DNA from: a virus
IMG/VR virus record: IMGVR_UViG_3300028800_000059
Span: 113,319-177,318 of that record
Reading direction: 5' to 3' (one strand)
Length of the DNA stretch: 64,000 nt
Shown here: piece by piece, positions 24,205-33,151 of the stretch
Layout of the letters: each line of letters opens with the position of its first letter
Numbering within the stretch: the first letter of the stretch is position 1
Made by a program: the position numbers and the translations under genes
The notes under the pieces: model-generated
What the model saw: the letters and a program-made list of their open reading frames with translations, nothing else
What the model was told of the DNA's origin: nothing
The model's database searches: none

Positions 24205-25607
24205 TAGGCAATCCTAAATGCTTCCCCGTGTTTTGGATTATCTAATTTGTGTCTTTCGATAGGTGCTGTTGTTGGATGTCTTTTTCTATGACCAAGAATA
24301 GTCGAAGCATCATTCACTTGATCCAAATATTTTGCTTCGGCCTTTGGATCGTGACTTTGTACGGCCTTGGCTGCTTCTCCAGCATCCTTGATGATATAAT
24401 GCAATTCAGCATCAGATTTTTTATGATACGGGTGATGTAGAAGGGGAGTGGAATAACGCGCTTCCTTTAAGGCATGTTTTTTAGCCGACTCTTCATTTGT
24501 AAAGAATCCTAATTTACCTTTTTTGTTTTTGGCCGTCCAAAGAGGCTGGGAATGTGGATGAATCTTTGGTGCTTCTTTATATTCACCAGGCTTTAATTCG
24601 CTCTTGGTTTTGTAATTGATCTTAGAATCTTCGCTGAGTCTATCCGTAGCCTTGGAAATTCCACGGAGTCTCTTTTCGGTTCGGTCATGTTCTTTATTGG
24701 CCAATGTTGGTCTTCCGGCCGTGTGCATCCCGGCCCGCGTTGCGCTCATTTGAATATCAGCCGCAGCACGTTTTACATATGAGCCAAGAGTCTTCTTTGA
24801 AAGCTCGGTTAGAACCGCTTCGCCTAGTTTTACTTTTCCAGACCCGGCACAATTTTTGCAGGTTACATCGCCCATTTCTACTTCGCCTTTTTTATTGCTA
24901 GAAAAGGCATGTGTTTTTCCTGTACCCTGACATGGCCGACAAGTTCCCATAGTTGGCTTTAACATGGACTCAACAACATATTCCTTGAATGATTTTAGAG
25001 CCTTTTGTTTTCCGGTTCCTTCACATGTTTTGCAAAGATAGGCTCTTGGTCCATATATCTTATCGCCTCTTCTACCAGTTCCCTTGCAATCAGGACATTC
25101 TTTTTTATTTTCTTCTTTGCCGCTACTTTCTCCAATGCGATATGGACCAGAATGATGAAAATGATGTGCCCAGGCATTGCCTTCGGTCTTTCGGACCATA
25201 TGTTCTGGAACCTTGGCTGATTCGTAGTCGCCATGATCAATCACAACAAAAGGAGAACCATGTGGATCGCCTTTATCGTGTCGCACAACCAGACCGCTTT
25301 TCATTTTTCCTTTGTGCGGGAAGCTTACTTTGTCGCCAGGGTTGAAAGATTCTCCAAATGCCCGATCACCATCACCATTGTTGGCCTTGATATCGCCCGT
25401 GTTTGTTGCTGGCTGGGCATCATCCATTAGCGATGTTTTCTTTGCATAGCTTTTTGTTGGATCAAGTTTTAGTTGTGGCGCTGGTTTCTCAGGTTCTGGT
25501 GCCGCGGCTGGCTTTGAAGGCAGCGCACGATTGATGATAGCATGAAGCTGGGCGCTACGAATAACACCATCGCTTTCGGACAGAAATTGAGAAAGAGTTT
25601 TAGCCAT
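24204..25607 (-). CDS. head-region protein with a full set of four DnaJ-type CxxCxGxG motifs
   Basis: A 467-residue protein starting MAKTLSQFLSE|S, a targeting-like peptide with an LxE site. Residues about 75-140 form a small KOW/SH3-like stretch (GDKVSFPHKGKMKSG..). Then come CPDCKGTG, CKTCEGTG, CRPCQGTG and CKNCAGSG, the same number as in the DnaJ cysteine-rich domain, which binds two zincs and unfolded protein. There is no J-domain. The C-terminal half is basic and charged. ATG 25607 is preceded by GGAG; it overlaps the upstream stop (TAATG). A chaperone-like role in head assembly or an injected protein are both open. Confidence 0.65.
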   Translation of the reverse strand: MAKTLSQFLSESDGVIRSAQLHAIINRALPSKPAAAPEPEKPAPQLKLDPTKSYAKKTSLMDDAQPATNTGDIKANNGDGDRAFGESFNPGDKVSFPHKGKMKSGLVVRHDKGDPHGSPFVVIDHGDYESAKVPEHMVRKTEGNAWAHHFHHSGPYRIGESSGKEENKKECPDCKGTGRRGDKIYGPRAYLCKTCEGTGKQKALKSFKEYVVESMLKPTMGTCRPCQGTGKTHAFSSNKKGEVEMGDVTCKNCAGSGKVKLGEAVLTELSKKTLGSYVKRAAADIQMSATRAGMHTAGRPTLANKEHDRTEKRLRGISKATDRLSEDSKINYKTKSELKPGEYKEAPKIHPHSQPLWTAKNKKGKLGFFTNEESAKKHALKEARYSTPLLHHPYHKKSDAELHYIIKDAGEAAKAVQSHDPKAEAKYLDQVNDASTILGHRKRHPTTAPIERHKLDNPKHGEAFRIA

Positions 25608-26500
25608 TAGGAACTCCAATATGCTTCGGATTCTGGACTTGCGTTATAACGTGCCTGGCGTTGATTAAAATCGTTTCTCCATTGTGATTTGTTCATGCCA
25701 GTGCCCTTACAAGATTTACATGATTCTATATCGACACCACTGGTATGAACTTTTCCAGTGCCATGACACGCCCGGCAGCCATATTTTACTTTCTTGTCGG
25801 CTGCTGGTGTATTCTTGGTTGCGGCTACGACATTTTTAGCTGCCTTTGTTGGTTCTGGCTCGCTCCAACTTACCTTAATTGCTTCGCCAAAAATCTTCCC
25901 GGCAACTTCGACGCGCTTTAGGAGTAGATTGTCCTTGACGTGGGCGCCAATTGCTCCCTGGAAGACCTCCGCGATTGCGGATGGGTTTTCCATGATTGCA
26001 AAATCAATAATCTGTGCTGCATTGGATGGGGTTTCGTTGTCTGTCATGTTTGTTTCCTTAATATGATTTCGGCCAAGTTTGCCTGATGCCTTTGATGATC
26101 CATAACCACGTCTTACTACATCACCCATCATTTTATCGTTGTTCAATTCACTGCCTTTTTCTCTGTGACGTAATGCTCGACGTTTCAATGTTTTATTTTG
26201 TCCTTTGGTTTTTTCATCCAAAGCAACTCCTTCAGCCATTTGAGTTGGATATAAATGATGAATGTATTTGCCGTGGATCATGTTCTGATATGGCCGGTGT
26301 CTATCTGGAAGAGAACCTTCCTTGTTCCGGGATCTAATGATTTTCTTGGTGTTGGCGTGTTCTTCTTCGGTTCCAAAATGTTTGGCGAGTAAGGCAATGT
26401 TTTCAGAATGATAGTTTTGATCCTCGTTTTTTTCGTATTCAGATTTGATTTTATCAATGGTGGCACCTTTTCGTGCTTCTTCTAATGTTTCTACAGTCAT
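25607..26500 (-). CDS. head-region protein: unknown N-terminus, prohead-core-like middle, two CxxCxGxG motifs
   Basis: A 297-residue protein. Residues 1-150 are basic and unknown. Residues 152-225 (IIDFAIMENPSAIAEVFQGAIGAHV...KRVEVAGKIFGE) resemble small T4-like prohead core proteins. The end has CRACHGTG and CKSCKGTG. An internal ATG at 26047 has its own strong ribosome site (AAGGAAAC), so a shorter 146-residue product starting at the core-like part is likely as well. It lies directly after gene 20, where T4 gene 67 lies. Confidence 0.6.
   Translation of the reverse strand: MTVETLEEARKGATIDKIKSEYEKNEDQNYHSENIALLAKHFGTEEEHANTKKIIRSRNKEGSLPDRHRPYQNMIHGKYIHHLYPTQMAEGVALDEKTKGQNKTLKRRALRHREKGSELNNDKMMGDVVRRGYGSSKASGKLGRNHIKETNMTDNETPSNAAQIIDFAIMENPSAIAEVFQGAIGAHVKDNLLLKRVEVAGKIFGEAIKVSWSEPEPTKAAKNVVAATKNTPAADKKVKYGCRACHGTGKVHTSGVDIESCKSCKGTGMNKSQWRNDFNQRQARYNASPESEAYWSS
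26053..26059 (-). promoter_or_regulatory. internal ribosome binding site
   Basis: Minus strand AAGGAAA followed by CAAAC and the in-frame ATG 26045-26047. Spacing and match are better than at most annotated starts in this region, suggesting a second start inside the gene. Confidence 0.5.
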
Positions 26501-26502
26501 GT

Positions 26503-28416
26503 TTATTTCCCTGGTTTCTTTGGTGCCGTGGTAACTTTATTTAGATTTCCCTGAGGTTTCTTTACTGGTAGTGATGCGTTTGATTGTTTCGCGGCTCCAC
26601 TATTCGCTCCTACATCGGCCGTCTTATCGTCAAACGGTGTTGGAGCATCGGCTGAACCTCCTACTGGCCGATCCGGAGTTTCTCCTTCTTCTGGAGGCAT
26701 ACCAGTTCCCATGCCACCTGGACCAAATCCAGCCGCCTTTTGTTCCTCCATCAATTCTTTTTCTTCTTCAATTTCTTTGTCAATTTGCTTGATTTCTTCT
26801 TCGTCTTGATGCAGGACGTTCTTACGAATCCATTGCTGTGAGTAATAAACTCCCTTGAATGGTTCGACCAGTGACAACACCGACAACCGATTCATCAGTA
26901 GTTCGGCTTCTTTCAACTCAGTGAAATTGTTGTCCTTTAAGAAGTCATAGTAAATATTTTCGCGAATTTGGCGCCATTCGGAAACTGAGCAAATACCCTT
27001 CAATGAAAGTTGAATTCGCATAGCTTCATCGAACACAGTCGCAAATCTATTTCTCAGACGAGTAATGAATTTGGAGAACTTAACTTCGTCTCGCGTAATT
27101 TCTGTGGTACGACCAAGACCCATACCACCATGTTCCTCGCCTTGTTCGACACGGCTATAAGGAACCGAAAGGGCCTTGTAGAGTTTCTTTTCGAAATACT
27201 TTACATCGGCCAATTCGCCTAGATTTTGTCCAGCCGGCAGAGTAGAAATTTCTGTGCCTTTTGAACCTTCACGGCGAGGCAACCAGAAGTCTTCCAACAT
27301 GGCCATGTATTTACGGTCGTTTCGAATTTCGCCAGTGTTGGCATCATAGACCAGTTTGTTTCTATACTTGGTCATTAGATCGCGAAGATATTGTTCGGCC
27401 TTGACCTTTGGAAGTGAACCAACATCCACATAGAAAATTCGCCGTTCTGGCGCACGAGACAACCGATAAATTACGATGGCGTCTTCGGTCATACGCAACT
27501 GATTAAGCGGCTTGATGGCCTTGTCAAGATAAGATAAAACAATTGCGCGGCGAGAGTCCATCAATCCAGATGCCACCGAAATAATGCTGTCGGTTGCAAT
27601 TCGAAGGCCTAGATTAGAATAGGCACCAATGACGCCGCGCTCGTTATAGACGTAGTATTCATTGACGGCTCGAATGATTTCGGCGCCGCTCTTTGGGTCT
27701 TTTGTTTTTTGGACTTCACGGACCTTACGGATACGTCTTGGATCAATGTAGCGAAGTTCCTTGATGCCAGCCTTTGGATTTGTTTCGTCCAAAATTACGT
27801 GGAAGAAAATTCGTCCATCGACATACCAGCGGCGAAACAGTTCATCGCCCATGTTAGAGAAATTCAAAAGCTTTAGAATAACGTCGAATTGCTCGTTGAT
27901 TTTTGTTTTGATGTTGTCTGGTTGTTCAAGGTTGTCCAACATCATTGTAACAGATTTGCCAGTTTCATCATGGACAATGGCTTCGTTTACAATGTCGTCA
28001 ATACAAGATTCGCATTCTGGCTGCCGCGCCATTTCACGATATTTCGTGATAAGTTTTACTTCGTCACGGACAATACCTTCAAGATCAACGAATGTGCCAT
28101 AGTAGGCACCTGATTGAATAACAACGGCACCGTCGTCATTGGATGGTAGCGCGAATGATTTTGTGTTTCCAGATGCAAGTGTATCCTGAGAAACAACTGT
28201 GTTTCCGCTCATGCCGGCTGGCTGAATTTGAAAGCCGAACATGTTGAAAAGAGATTCGTTTAGTTTTTGAATTTCCAGAGCCCGCTGGACAGGATTAGCA
28301 GTAGAAAGAGCCGGCCGAAACAATTCTGTGAGAGAATCGTTTGGTAGTGAAATGGTTTCTTTTAGACGGCTCTTTGTAGCAGCAGGACTCTTTTTCCGTT
28401 GCGTTGTTTTGGCCAT
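26503..28416 (-). CDS. 20: portal vertex protein (T4 gp20)
   Basis: A 637-residue T4-type portal. Typical segments are RYIDPRRIRKVREV, the tripeptide-rich VDVGSLPKVKAEQYLRD, and EVKFSKFITRLRNRFATVFDEAMR in the stem/clip part. The dodecamer starts prohead assembly and is the channel for DNA packaging. The C-terminal 90 residues are a Gly/Pro/Lys-rich tail, longer than in T4 (524 aa in total there). It sits between the tail tube gene and the prohead core genes as in T4. Confidence 0.95.
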   Translation of the reverse strand: MAKTTQRKKSPAATKSRLKETISLPNDSLTELFRPALSTANPVQRALEIQKLNESLFNMFGFQIQPAGMSGNTVVSQDTLASGNTKSFALPSNDDGAVVIQSGAYYGTFVDLEGIVRDEVKLITKYREMARQPECESCIDDIVNEAIVHDETGKSVTMMLDNLEQPDNIKTKINEQFDVILKLLNFSNMGDELFRRWYVDGRIFFHVILDETNPKAGIKELRYIDPRRIRKVREVQKTKDPKSGAEIIRAVNEYYVYNERGVIGAYSNLGLRIATDSIISVASGLMDSRRAIVLSYLDKAIKPLNQLRMTEDAIVIYRLSRAPERRIFYVDVGSLPKVKAEQYLRDLMTKYRNKLVYDANTGEIRNDRKYMAMLEDFWLPRREGSKGTEISTLPAGQNLGELADVKYFEKKLYKALSVPYSRVEQGEEHGGMGLGRTTEITRDEVKFSKFITRLRNRFATVFDEAMRIQLSLKGICSVSEWRQIRENIYYDFLKDNNFTELKEAELLMNRLSVLSLVEPFKGVYYSQQWIRKNVLHQDEEEIKQIDKEIEEEKELMEEQKAAGFGPGGMGTGMPPEEGETPDRPVGGSADAPTPFDDKTADVGANSGAAKQSNASLPVKKPQGNLNKVTTAPKKPGK

Positions 28417-28447
28417 GATTTACATTCCCAAGTGAAACGCAAGGTTA

Positions 28448-28996
28448 TTAGAAAATTGTATTAGAGATATCTGTCCAATACTGATATTCCAACGTGACTG
28501 TGAATTCTTCAATTTGATCATTTGATCCCCATGAAACTTCGATTGGACTTACATCATTAGGAAACATACCAATAAACTGATATGTCTTGATTACGTTGCC
28601 CGTCTTTGAATACTGTCGAACAACCGCATCGACGCCGTAGGAAATTGGAGAGGCAGCAGCCGCCAATCTTTCATTTCCTTGCATGGAGTTAATTGCGTTG
28701 AGCCAACTTTCGAATGAATTTCGGATTCCAAAATCTTCGTCATTATAAACTGTAATTGTCCATGGCTGGAATGTTCTGTTGCCAGCAAACTTTAATTCAC
28801 GACCGAAATACATCAAAGGAACAACACCGACCGTTGAACCTGGCAACTGGGCTGAATGAGCCTTGAATTGCAAATCCGTTACGGACGCTCCTGCATTAAT
28901 AGCAAAGGCTGGAAGTGGAAGCAATATGTCGAATAGATTAGCGCGAGCGCCATCTAACTTCATATTGGATCGGAATGCGTTTACGTCGAATGCCAT
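28448..28996 (-). CDS. 19: tail tube protein (T4 gp19)
   Basis: A 182-residue tube protein: AFRSNMKLDGARANLFDILLP at the start, GRELKFAGNRTFQPWTITVYNDEDF in the middle and EFTVTLEYQYW at the end are diagnostic of T4-like gp19. Hexamer rings stack to form the inner tube. The ribosome site is AGGAG. Located between the sheath gene and portal gene, the standard order apart from one extra gene at 29020. Confidence 0.95.
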   Translation of the reverse strand: MAFDVNAFRSNMKLDGARANLFDILLPLPAFAINAGASVTDLQFKAHSAQLPGSTVGVVPLMYFGRELKFAGNRTFQPWTITVYNDEDFGIRNSFESWLNAINSMQGNERLAAAASPISYGVDAVVRQYSKTGNVIKTYQFIGMFPNDVSPIEVSWGSNDQIEEFTVTLEYQYWTDISNTIF

Positions 28997-29019
28997 TTCT
29001 TAGTTTCTCCTAGTTGTTT

Positions 29020-29418
29020 TTACTTACGGTGTGGACCATGATGATGTAGAATTGCTGCCTTCAATAAGTCATGGTGTTTATCGGACATTTGAGCCCAATA
29101 TGTTCTATCCTTTTGGCCGTTAGATGATCCATGATGATATGCTGCGCTCATGGCTCCTTCCAGGTGTCTCAAAACCTCTGGATGAAGTCCTGGTTGTGGA
29201 TTAGTTGGGCCCTCAAATTCAGCAGCCGCTTCGGCTCCGGCATGATGCCGGCGTTCGGCTGCATGTCTCGCTGGTCTTGGAGAAGGATGGTTCTCCCAAG
29301 GAGAAGTTCCATCTACATCTTCTTCTTTAAAAAGTGCCGCGCGAATTTCTTCTGTAGTTTCTTTTGGTTCTACAGTGATTCCTTGAATCAAATAACGCTC
29401 TAATGTGTCTCTTGCCAT
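29020..29418 (-). CDS. histidine-rich protein sharing a C-terminal module with the 22211 gene
   Basis: A 132-residue protein inserted between sheath (18) and tube (19) genes. The middle is rich in His, Ala and Pro (RPARHAAERRHHAGAEAAA). The C-terminus (LHPEVLRHLEGA...LLKAAILHHHGP) matches the end of the 208-aa protein at 22211. The shared module spans about 55 residues with conserved HPEV and HHGP. It has AGGAGA as ribosome site and a GATAAATA late-type element (29424-29431). Function unknown. Confidence 0.55.
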   Translation of the reverse strand: MARDTLERYLIQGITVEPKETTEEIRAALFKEEDVDGTSPWENHPSPRPARHAAERRHHAGAEAAAEFEGPTNPQPGLHPEVLRHLEGAMSAAYHHGSSNGQKDRTYWAQMSDKHHDLLKAAILHHHGPHRK

Positions 29419-29440
29419 GGTATTATTTATCTCCTAAATC

Positions 29441-31354
29441 TTAGAATGTTCCGACAATTTCAGTGAAGGCAACACCTTGAGGCGAAGCCACGAAGTTCAA
29501 CTGAATACCACGGATGCTTTCGGCAGCCTTGATGTAGATATCACCGATGAAGTTCTTGGACTGGACAACAATTGGAGTGTTGTTTGTGTCGTCACATACA
29601 ACCAAGAAACTATTGATACCACCAAGCCCCTGGACCTGTCGTAGGAATGGATTGACAAGATTCAGGAAGGCATTCTGTGTTGCATGATTGTTGAATTTGA
29701 ATAGTGAGAACTTGGATGCCGAAGCAATCGCCTGTTCAAGAATGATGAACAAGAAACGAATACCAATGGCATTAAAGTCACTGTTTTCAGACAACATCGT
29801 TGTATCACCAAACAACATTGGTCCAAATCCAGGGAATGTAACGGCTGGATTTACACAGGCTGGGAACAACAAATCTCTGTCCACCTGGGATGGGTTCCAA
29901 GAAAGCTTCACAGCATTCTTGATGATACCGCGTTCATAGCCAGCACCTGGAGCCCATGGTGCTGTTGTGATTGCCGACTGAGCCTGGAGGCCAGCCGAGT
30001 CACCACAAAGAGGAATCCAACGATACACGTCATTGTATTTGTCATAGACATATTTCCATGAACTGTCCATGAAGCCATAAGAAGATGATGGCAACTGATT
30101 ACGATAAGCCAGGATTGCCGTATCTTCGTTTCCGGCGTTGTTGACAACATCGGAGAAGTTTGGTGAAATATAGGCCACGCAATCCTTTCGGACTTCGGCA
30201 ATATTTTCGATTAGATATTCGGCTATGTTCAAATCAGCATCGACGCCAATCAAGAAACGAACAGTCACATCATCTGTATTCAAGAAGTATGAATAGGCGG
30301 TTTCTTTATCGCCATCAGTCGAAGTGCCTTCAACACCACCAGATAGGCTTGCGTATTCTGGAACATTGATTTGTGTGAATGTATTTCCAGATGCCGACTG
30401 GCCCCAATTTGTGCCAGCAGAGTTGTTTTGCATCCAATAGGCATATTTTGATTTCTGGAACAGGACGTTTCTGTAGTAATTTGATGTTCCGTCCACATTC
30501 TTGGCATCAGATGCCAGAGATAGATATGGGAATACTTCTAACACTGTATTTGCGGTGCCGGTGAACTGACCACCTTGATCGACCACGATTACGTGAATTT
30601 GATCGTTTGCTCCGTTGACTTGGGAAGCAAAGCGTGAAGTGCCTGGCGCACCAGCAAAATATTTGGACCAAGCCCAACGGCGTTTTGCTGTATTGGCAAC
30701 CAAGGTTGCATTGATAATTGCGGTAGAGTTTACGGTAGCGTTAGAATTAGAACCGTTTGACTGGACTTTAATGACTAATGCTTCACCCAAGGTACCAACC
30801 TGTAGAAGGTCGCCTGGAGTTAGGGTTCCGACAACGTTTCCGCTGAAAGTAACTAGATTGCTTCCGGCTGTAGTATTAGCCGTAAGAGATAATGTATCGC
30901 TGAAGGCATTTGCCGAAGGACAAGATGAAACCAACAGAGAATTTCCAAGAGCGCCAGCATAACGAGCGGCATAATCACCAACCGAAGCACCACCAGCATA
31001 ATAGCTGGCTTCGTATGTGTCACGATTTGCGATATACAAACCAGAACCATCGGCGGTTGCGTTTTTGTAAATGGTATTTCCAGAGCGAACAACCCAAAGG
31101 GAACCTGAATAAGACAGGAACTGTGCGGCCGTCAAGAATGCCAAGTAGGCACTATCATTTGGCTTAAAGAAAGTGTTCACCAAACTTGTTGCTGATGCGT
31201 TTTCGGTATCAACCAAAACTCTCTTGTTGATTGGACCCCAACGGAATTGCCCAGCAATACCAGCGGCAATTGTAGGAACTGCCGGAATGGTTGTTGTTAG
31301 ATTGAATTCGTTGACCTTGACACCTGGCGAAAGGAAAAAAGGAATGTTTGCCAT
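29441..31354 (-). CDS. 18: tail sheath protein (T4 gp18)
   Basis: A 637-residue contractile sheath protein: N-terminal FLSPGVKVNEFNLT with the RWGP segment, a variable central domain, and the conserved C-terminal part (ARGIIKNAVKLSW-type, PVNPF.R.V.G-type, ending GIQLNFVASPQGVAFTEIVGTF). It contracts to drive the tube through the cell envelope. AGGAGAG ribosome site, and a TCTAAATA late-type element in the gap after gene 17. Confidence 0.96.
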   Translation of the reverse strand: MANIPFFLSPGVKVNEFNLTTTIPAVPTIAAGIAGQFRWGPINKRVLVDTENASATSLVNTFFKPNDSAYLAFLTAAQFLSYSGSLWVVRSGNTIYKNATADGSGLYIANRDTYEASYYAGGASVGDYAARYAGALGNSLLVSSCPSANAFSDTLSLTANTTAGSNLVTFSGNVVGTLTPGDLLQVGTLGEALVIKVQSNGSNSNATVNSTAIINATLVANTAKRRWAWSKYFAGAPGTSRFASQVNGANDQIHVIVVDQGGQFTGTANTVLEVFPYLSLASDAKNVDGTSNYYRNVLFQKSKYAYWMQNNSAGTNWGQSASGNTFTQINVPEYASLSGGVEGTSTDGDKETAYSYFLNTDDVTVRFLIGVDADLNIAEYLIENIAEVRKDCVAYISPNFSDVVNNAGNEDTAILAYRNQLPSSSYGFMDSSWKYVYDKYNDVYRWIPLCGDSAGLQAQSAITTAPWAPGAGYERGIIKNAVKLSWNPSQVDRDLLFPACVNPAVTFPGFGPMLFGDTTMLSENSDFNAIGIRFLFIILEQAIASASKFSLFKFNNHATQNAFLNLVNPFLRQVQGLGGINSFLVVCDDTNNTPIVVQSKNFIGDIYIKAAESIRGIQLNFVASPQGVAFTEIVGTF

Positions 31355-31411
31355 GAGTTATATGCTCTCCTAGTTTTTATTGTTGCTGATTTTATTTAGA
31401 AAAAATAGGAG

Positions 31412-33151
31412 TTACGCTCGCAAGGCCCTATCAAAATCGAGGTCCCAGGAATCACCATCAAATGGGTAATACTGTCTTCGATGTTCCTGATATAATTCTT
31501 CTCTTTCTGTCTGGGCTTCTTCCTTTTCGCGTTCGGCGTCGTCCACTCCATCATCTACAACGAATGGAACAATGTCGTCATCTTCAAGATTGAGATATTC
31601 TTTTTGGAGAATTTCTCGAATATTCATATCCACGGCGTCTTTGAAATATCTCTGAGCCATTAGCCATGAAAAAATTACTAGGCCCATTACAAGATCATCA
31701 TGGTATCCCTGTTCGGCAGCAAACGATTCTTGACTGGCGATGAATGTGGTCATTTCCCCAATTGTCTGTGAATCATAAGTTACCAATTTATCCATTTCGA
31801 TCAAAGTTTTAAGGTTGGCACAACCAATTCTTTTAGTGGCCTTGGATTGTTTTAGACCGGTTTGCATCTTGCCTTTGGATTGATATCCCTGAGAAATTTG
31901 TTGTCCTAATTTTCCCTTTGCAGTAATTTTAATCAGATTTTCATAGGCAATATCAAAATGCAATAGATCACCAACTTGGAGGCCAATTGTCGAAATTTCT
32001 AAAAGCACATAGGCACTATTATATCGATTGGCGAACTCCCAAATGATTGTTGGAAACAACAGCGGCGATATATCATTTCGCCGGAATGTGGCCACTACTT
32101 CATATGGTAGATAAGTAACATCAATCATTTGAATAGTAGAATAGTCTTGACCCTGTCCTTCGGCCACGTCCACACAGGCAACATAGATATGCGGTCGTTG
32201 AACAAGTTTTCCGTCTTCGGTTCGTTTTTCGATGATAGGGTCTTTCCAATATCTGAAGCCGCCTTCTTCTCGAATAGGATTTCTTTCGACCATGTTTCGG
32301 AGTTTGCCGGCACTAATTAATGTATTACTCGATCCCAGGAAGGCCAAATTATGTTCCTGTTCGAACTTAACTGGTCCGAGAGTTTCGATTTGGTCGCGCA
32401 TCCATTTCTCGTCACGACCAGGAACTTCTGTCCAGTGAACGATAATAGGAACGAATCCGTTCTTACCAGCTTCGGCCGACTTCCACATTCGATAGAAGTG
32501 ATTCATGCCTTTTGGAGTAGAAGTGATAAAGATTTTTGTATTTTTACCTTGAGAAAGAGTAGGATAAACCGAAGTAAAGAAATCCTCGGCTAAATTATTT
32601 TGAATGTGAGCAAATTCGTCAAGATATAGAATGTTGATTGTGAAAGATCGTAGTGCGTCAACGGATGTTGCTGCTGAAACAAGTCGGCTACCGTTTTCCA
32701 ACCAGATGCTCATTTTGTTCCATTCTTGAACACCTTGTTGGAGCCACTTTGGAAGACTCATATAACAAAAGGCTGCCCGGTTCATCAATTCTTTGGCTGT
32801 ATCTTGTTTGTTGGCCATGATGGCTACTGTCTTTGTTTTGTGAAACAGAATATACCAAATGAAAAACGCTGCCACGACAGTTGTTTTACCAGATTGCCGA
32901 GCGGCCATGACAATTACTTTTCGGTTCTTGTGCATTCCATCTACAATTTTGCGCTGATATGGACGCAAAATACATGGAACTTTATTACCATCGGCGTCTA
33001 GAACGCTGACGTAAGTTTCAATAAAATAGATTGGGTCTTTTCGACACTTGATCCATTCACGTTTTTGATCGGGAGTGAACGCCATGGTCACTCCCACCTG
33101 TTTCAGAAATGGATTTTTTCTGAAAAAATCTTGCCGTGATAGATCGCCCAT
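31412..33151 (-). CDS. 17: terminase large subunit (T4 gp17)
   Basis: A 579-residue packaging motor. The ATPase domain has Walker A AARQSGKTT (83-91) and Walker B ILYLDE (174-179), followed by the coupling motif TSTP. The nuclease domain has the acidic site DVAEGQGQDYS and a later DDLVMGL. It cuts concatemeric DNA and drives it into the prohead through gp20. The start overlaps the gene 16 stop (TAATG). Length is close to T4 gp17 (610). Confidence 0.96.
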   Translation of the reverse strand: MGDLSRQDFFRKNPFLKQVGVTMAFTPDQKREWIKCRKDPIYFIETYVSVLDADGNKVPCILRPYQRKIVDGMHKNRKVIVMAARQSGKTTVVAAFFIWYILFHKTKTVAIMANKQDTAKELMNRAAFCYMSLPKWLQQGVQEWNKMSIWLENGSRLVSAATSVDALRSFTINILYLDEFAHIQNNLAEDFFTSVYPTLSQGKNTKIFITSTPKGMNHFYRMWKSAEAGKNGFVPIIVHWTEVPGRDEKWMRDQIETLGPVKFEQEHNLAFLGSSNTLISAGKLRNMVERNPIREEGGFRYWKDPIIEKRTEDGKLVQRPHIYVACVDVAEGQGQDYSTIQMIDVTYLPYEVVATFRRNDISPLLFPTIIWEFANRYNSAYVLLEISTIGLQVGDLLHFDIAYENLIKITAKGKLGQQISQGYQSKGKMQTGLKQSKATKRIGCANLKTLIEMDKLVTYDSQTIGEMTTFIASQESFAAEQGYHDDLVMGLVIFSWLMAQRYFKDAVDMNIREILQKEYLNLEDDDIVPFVVDDGVDDAEREKEEAQTEREELYQEHRRQYYPFDGDSWDLDFDRALRA

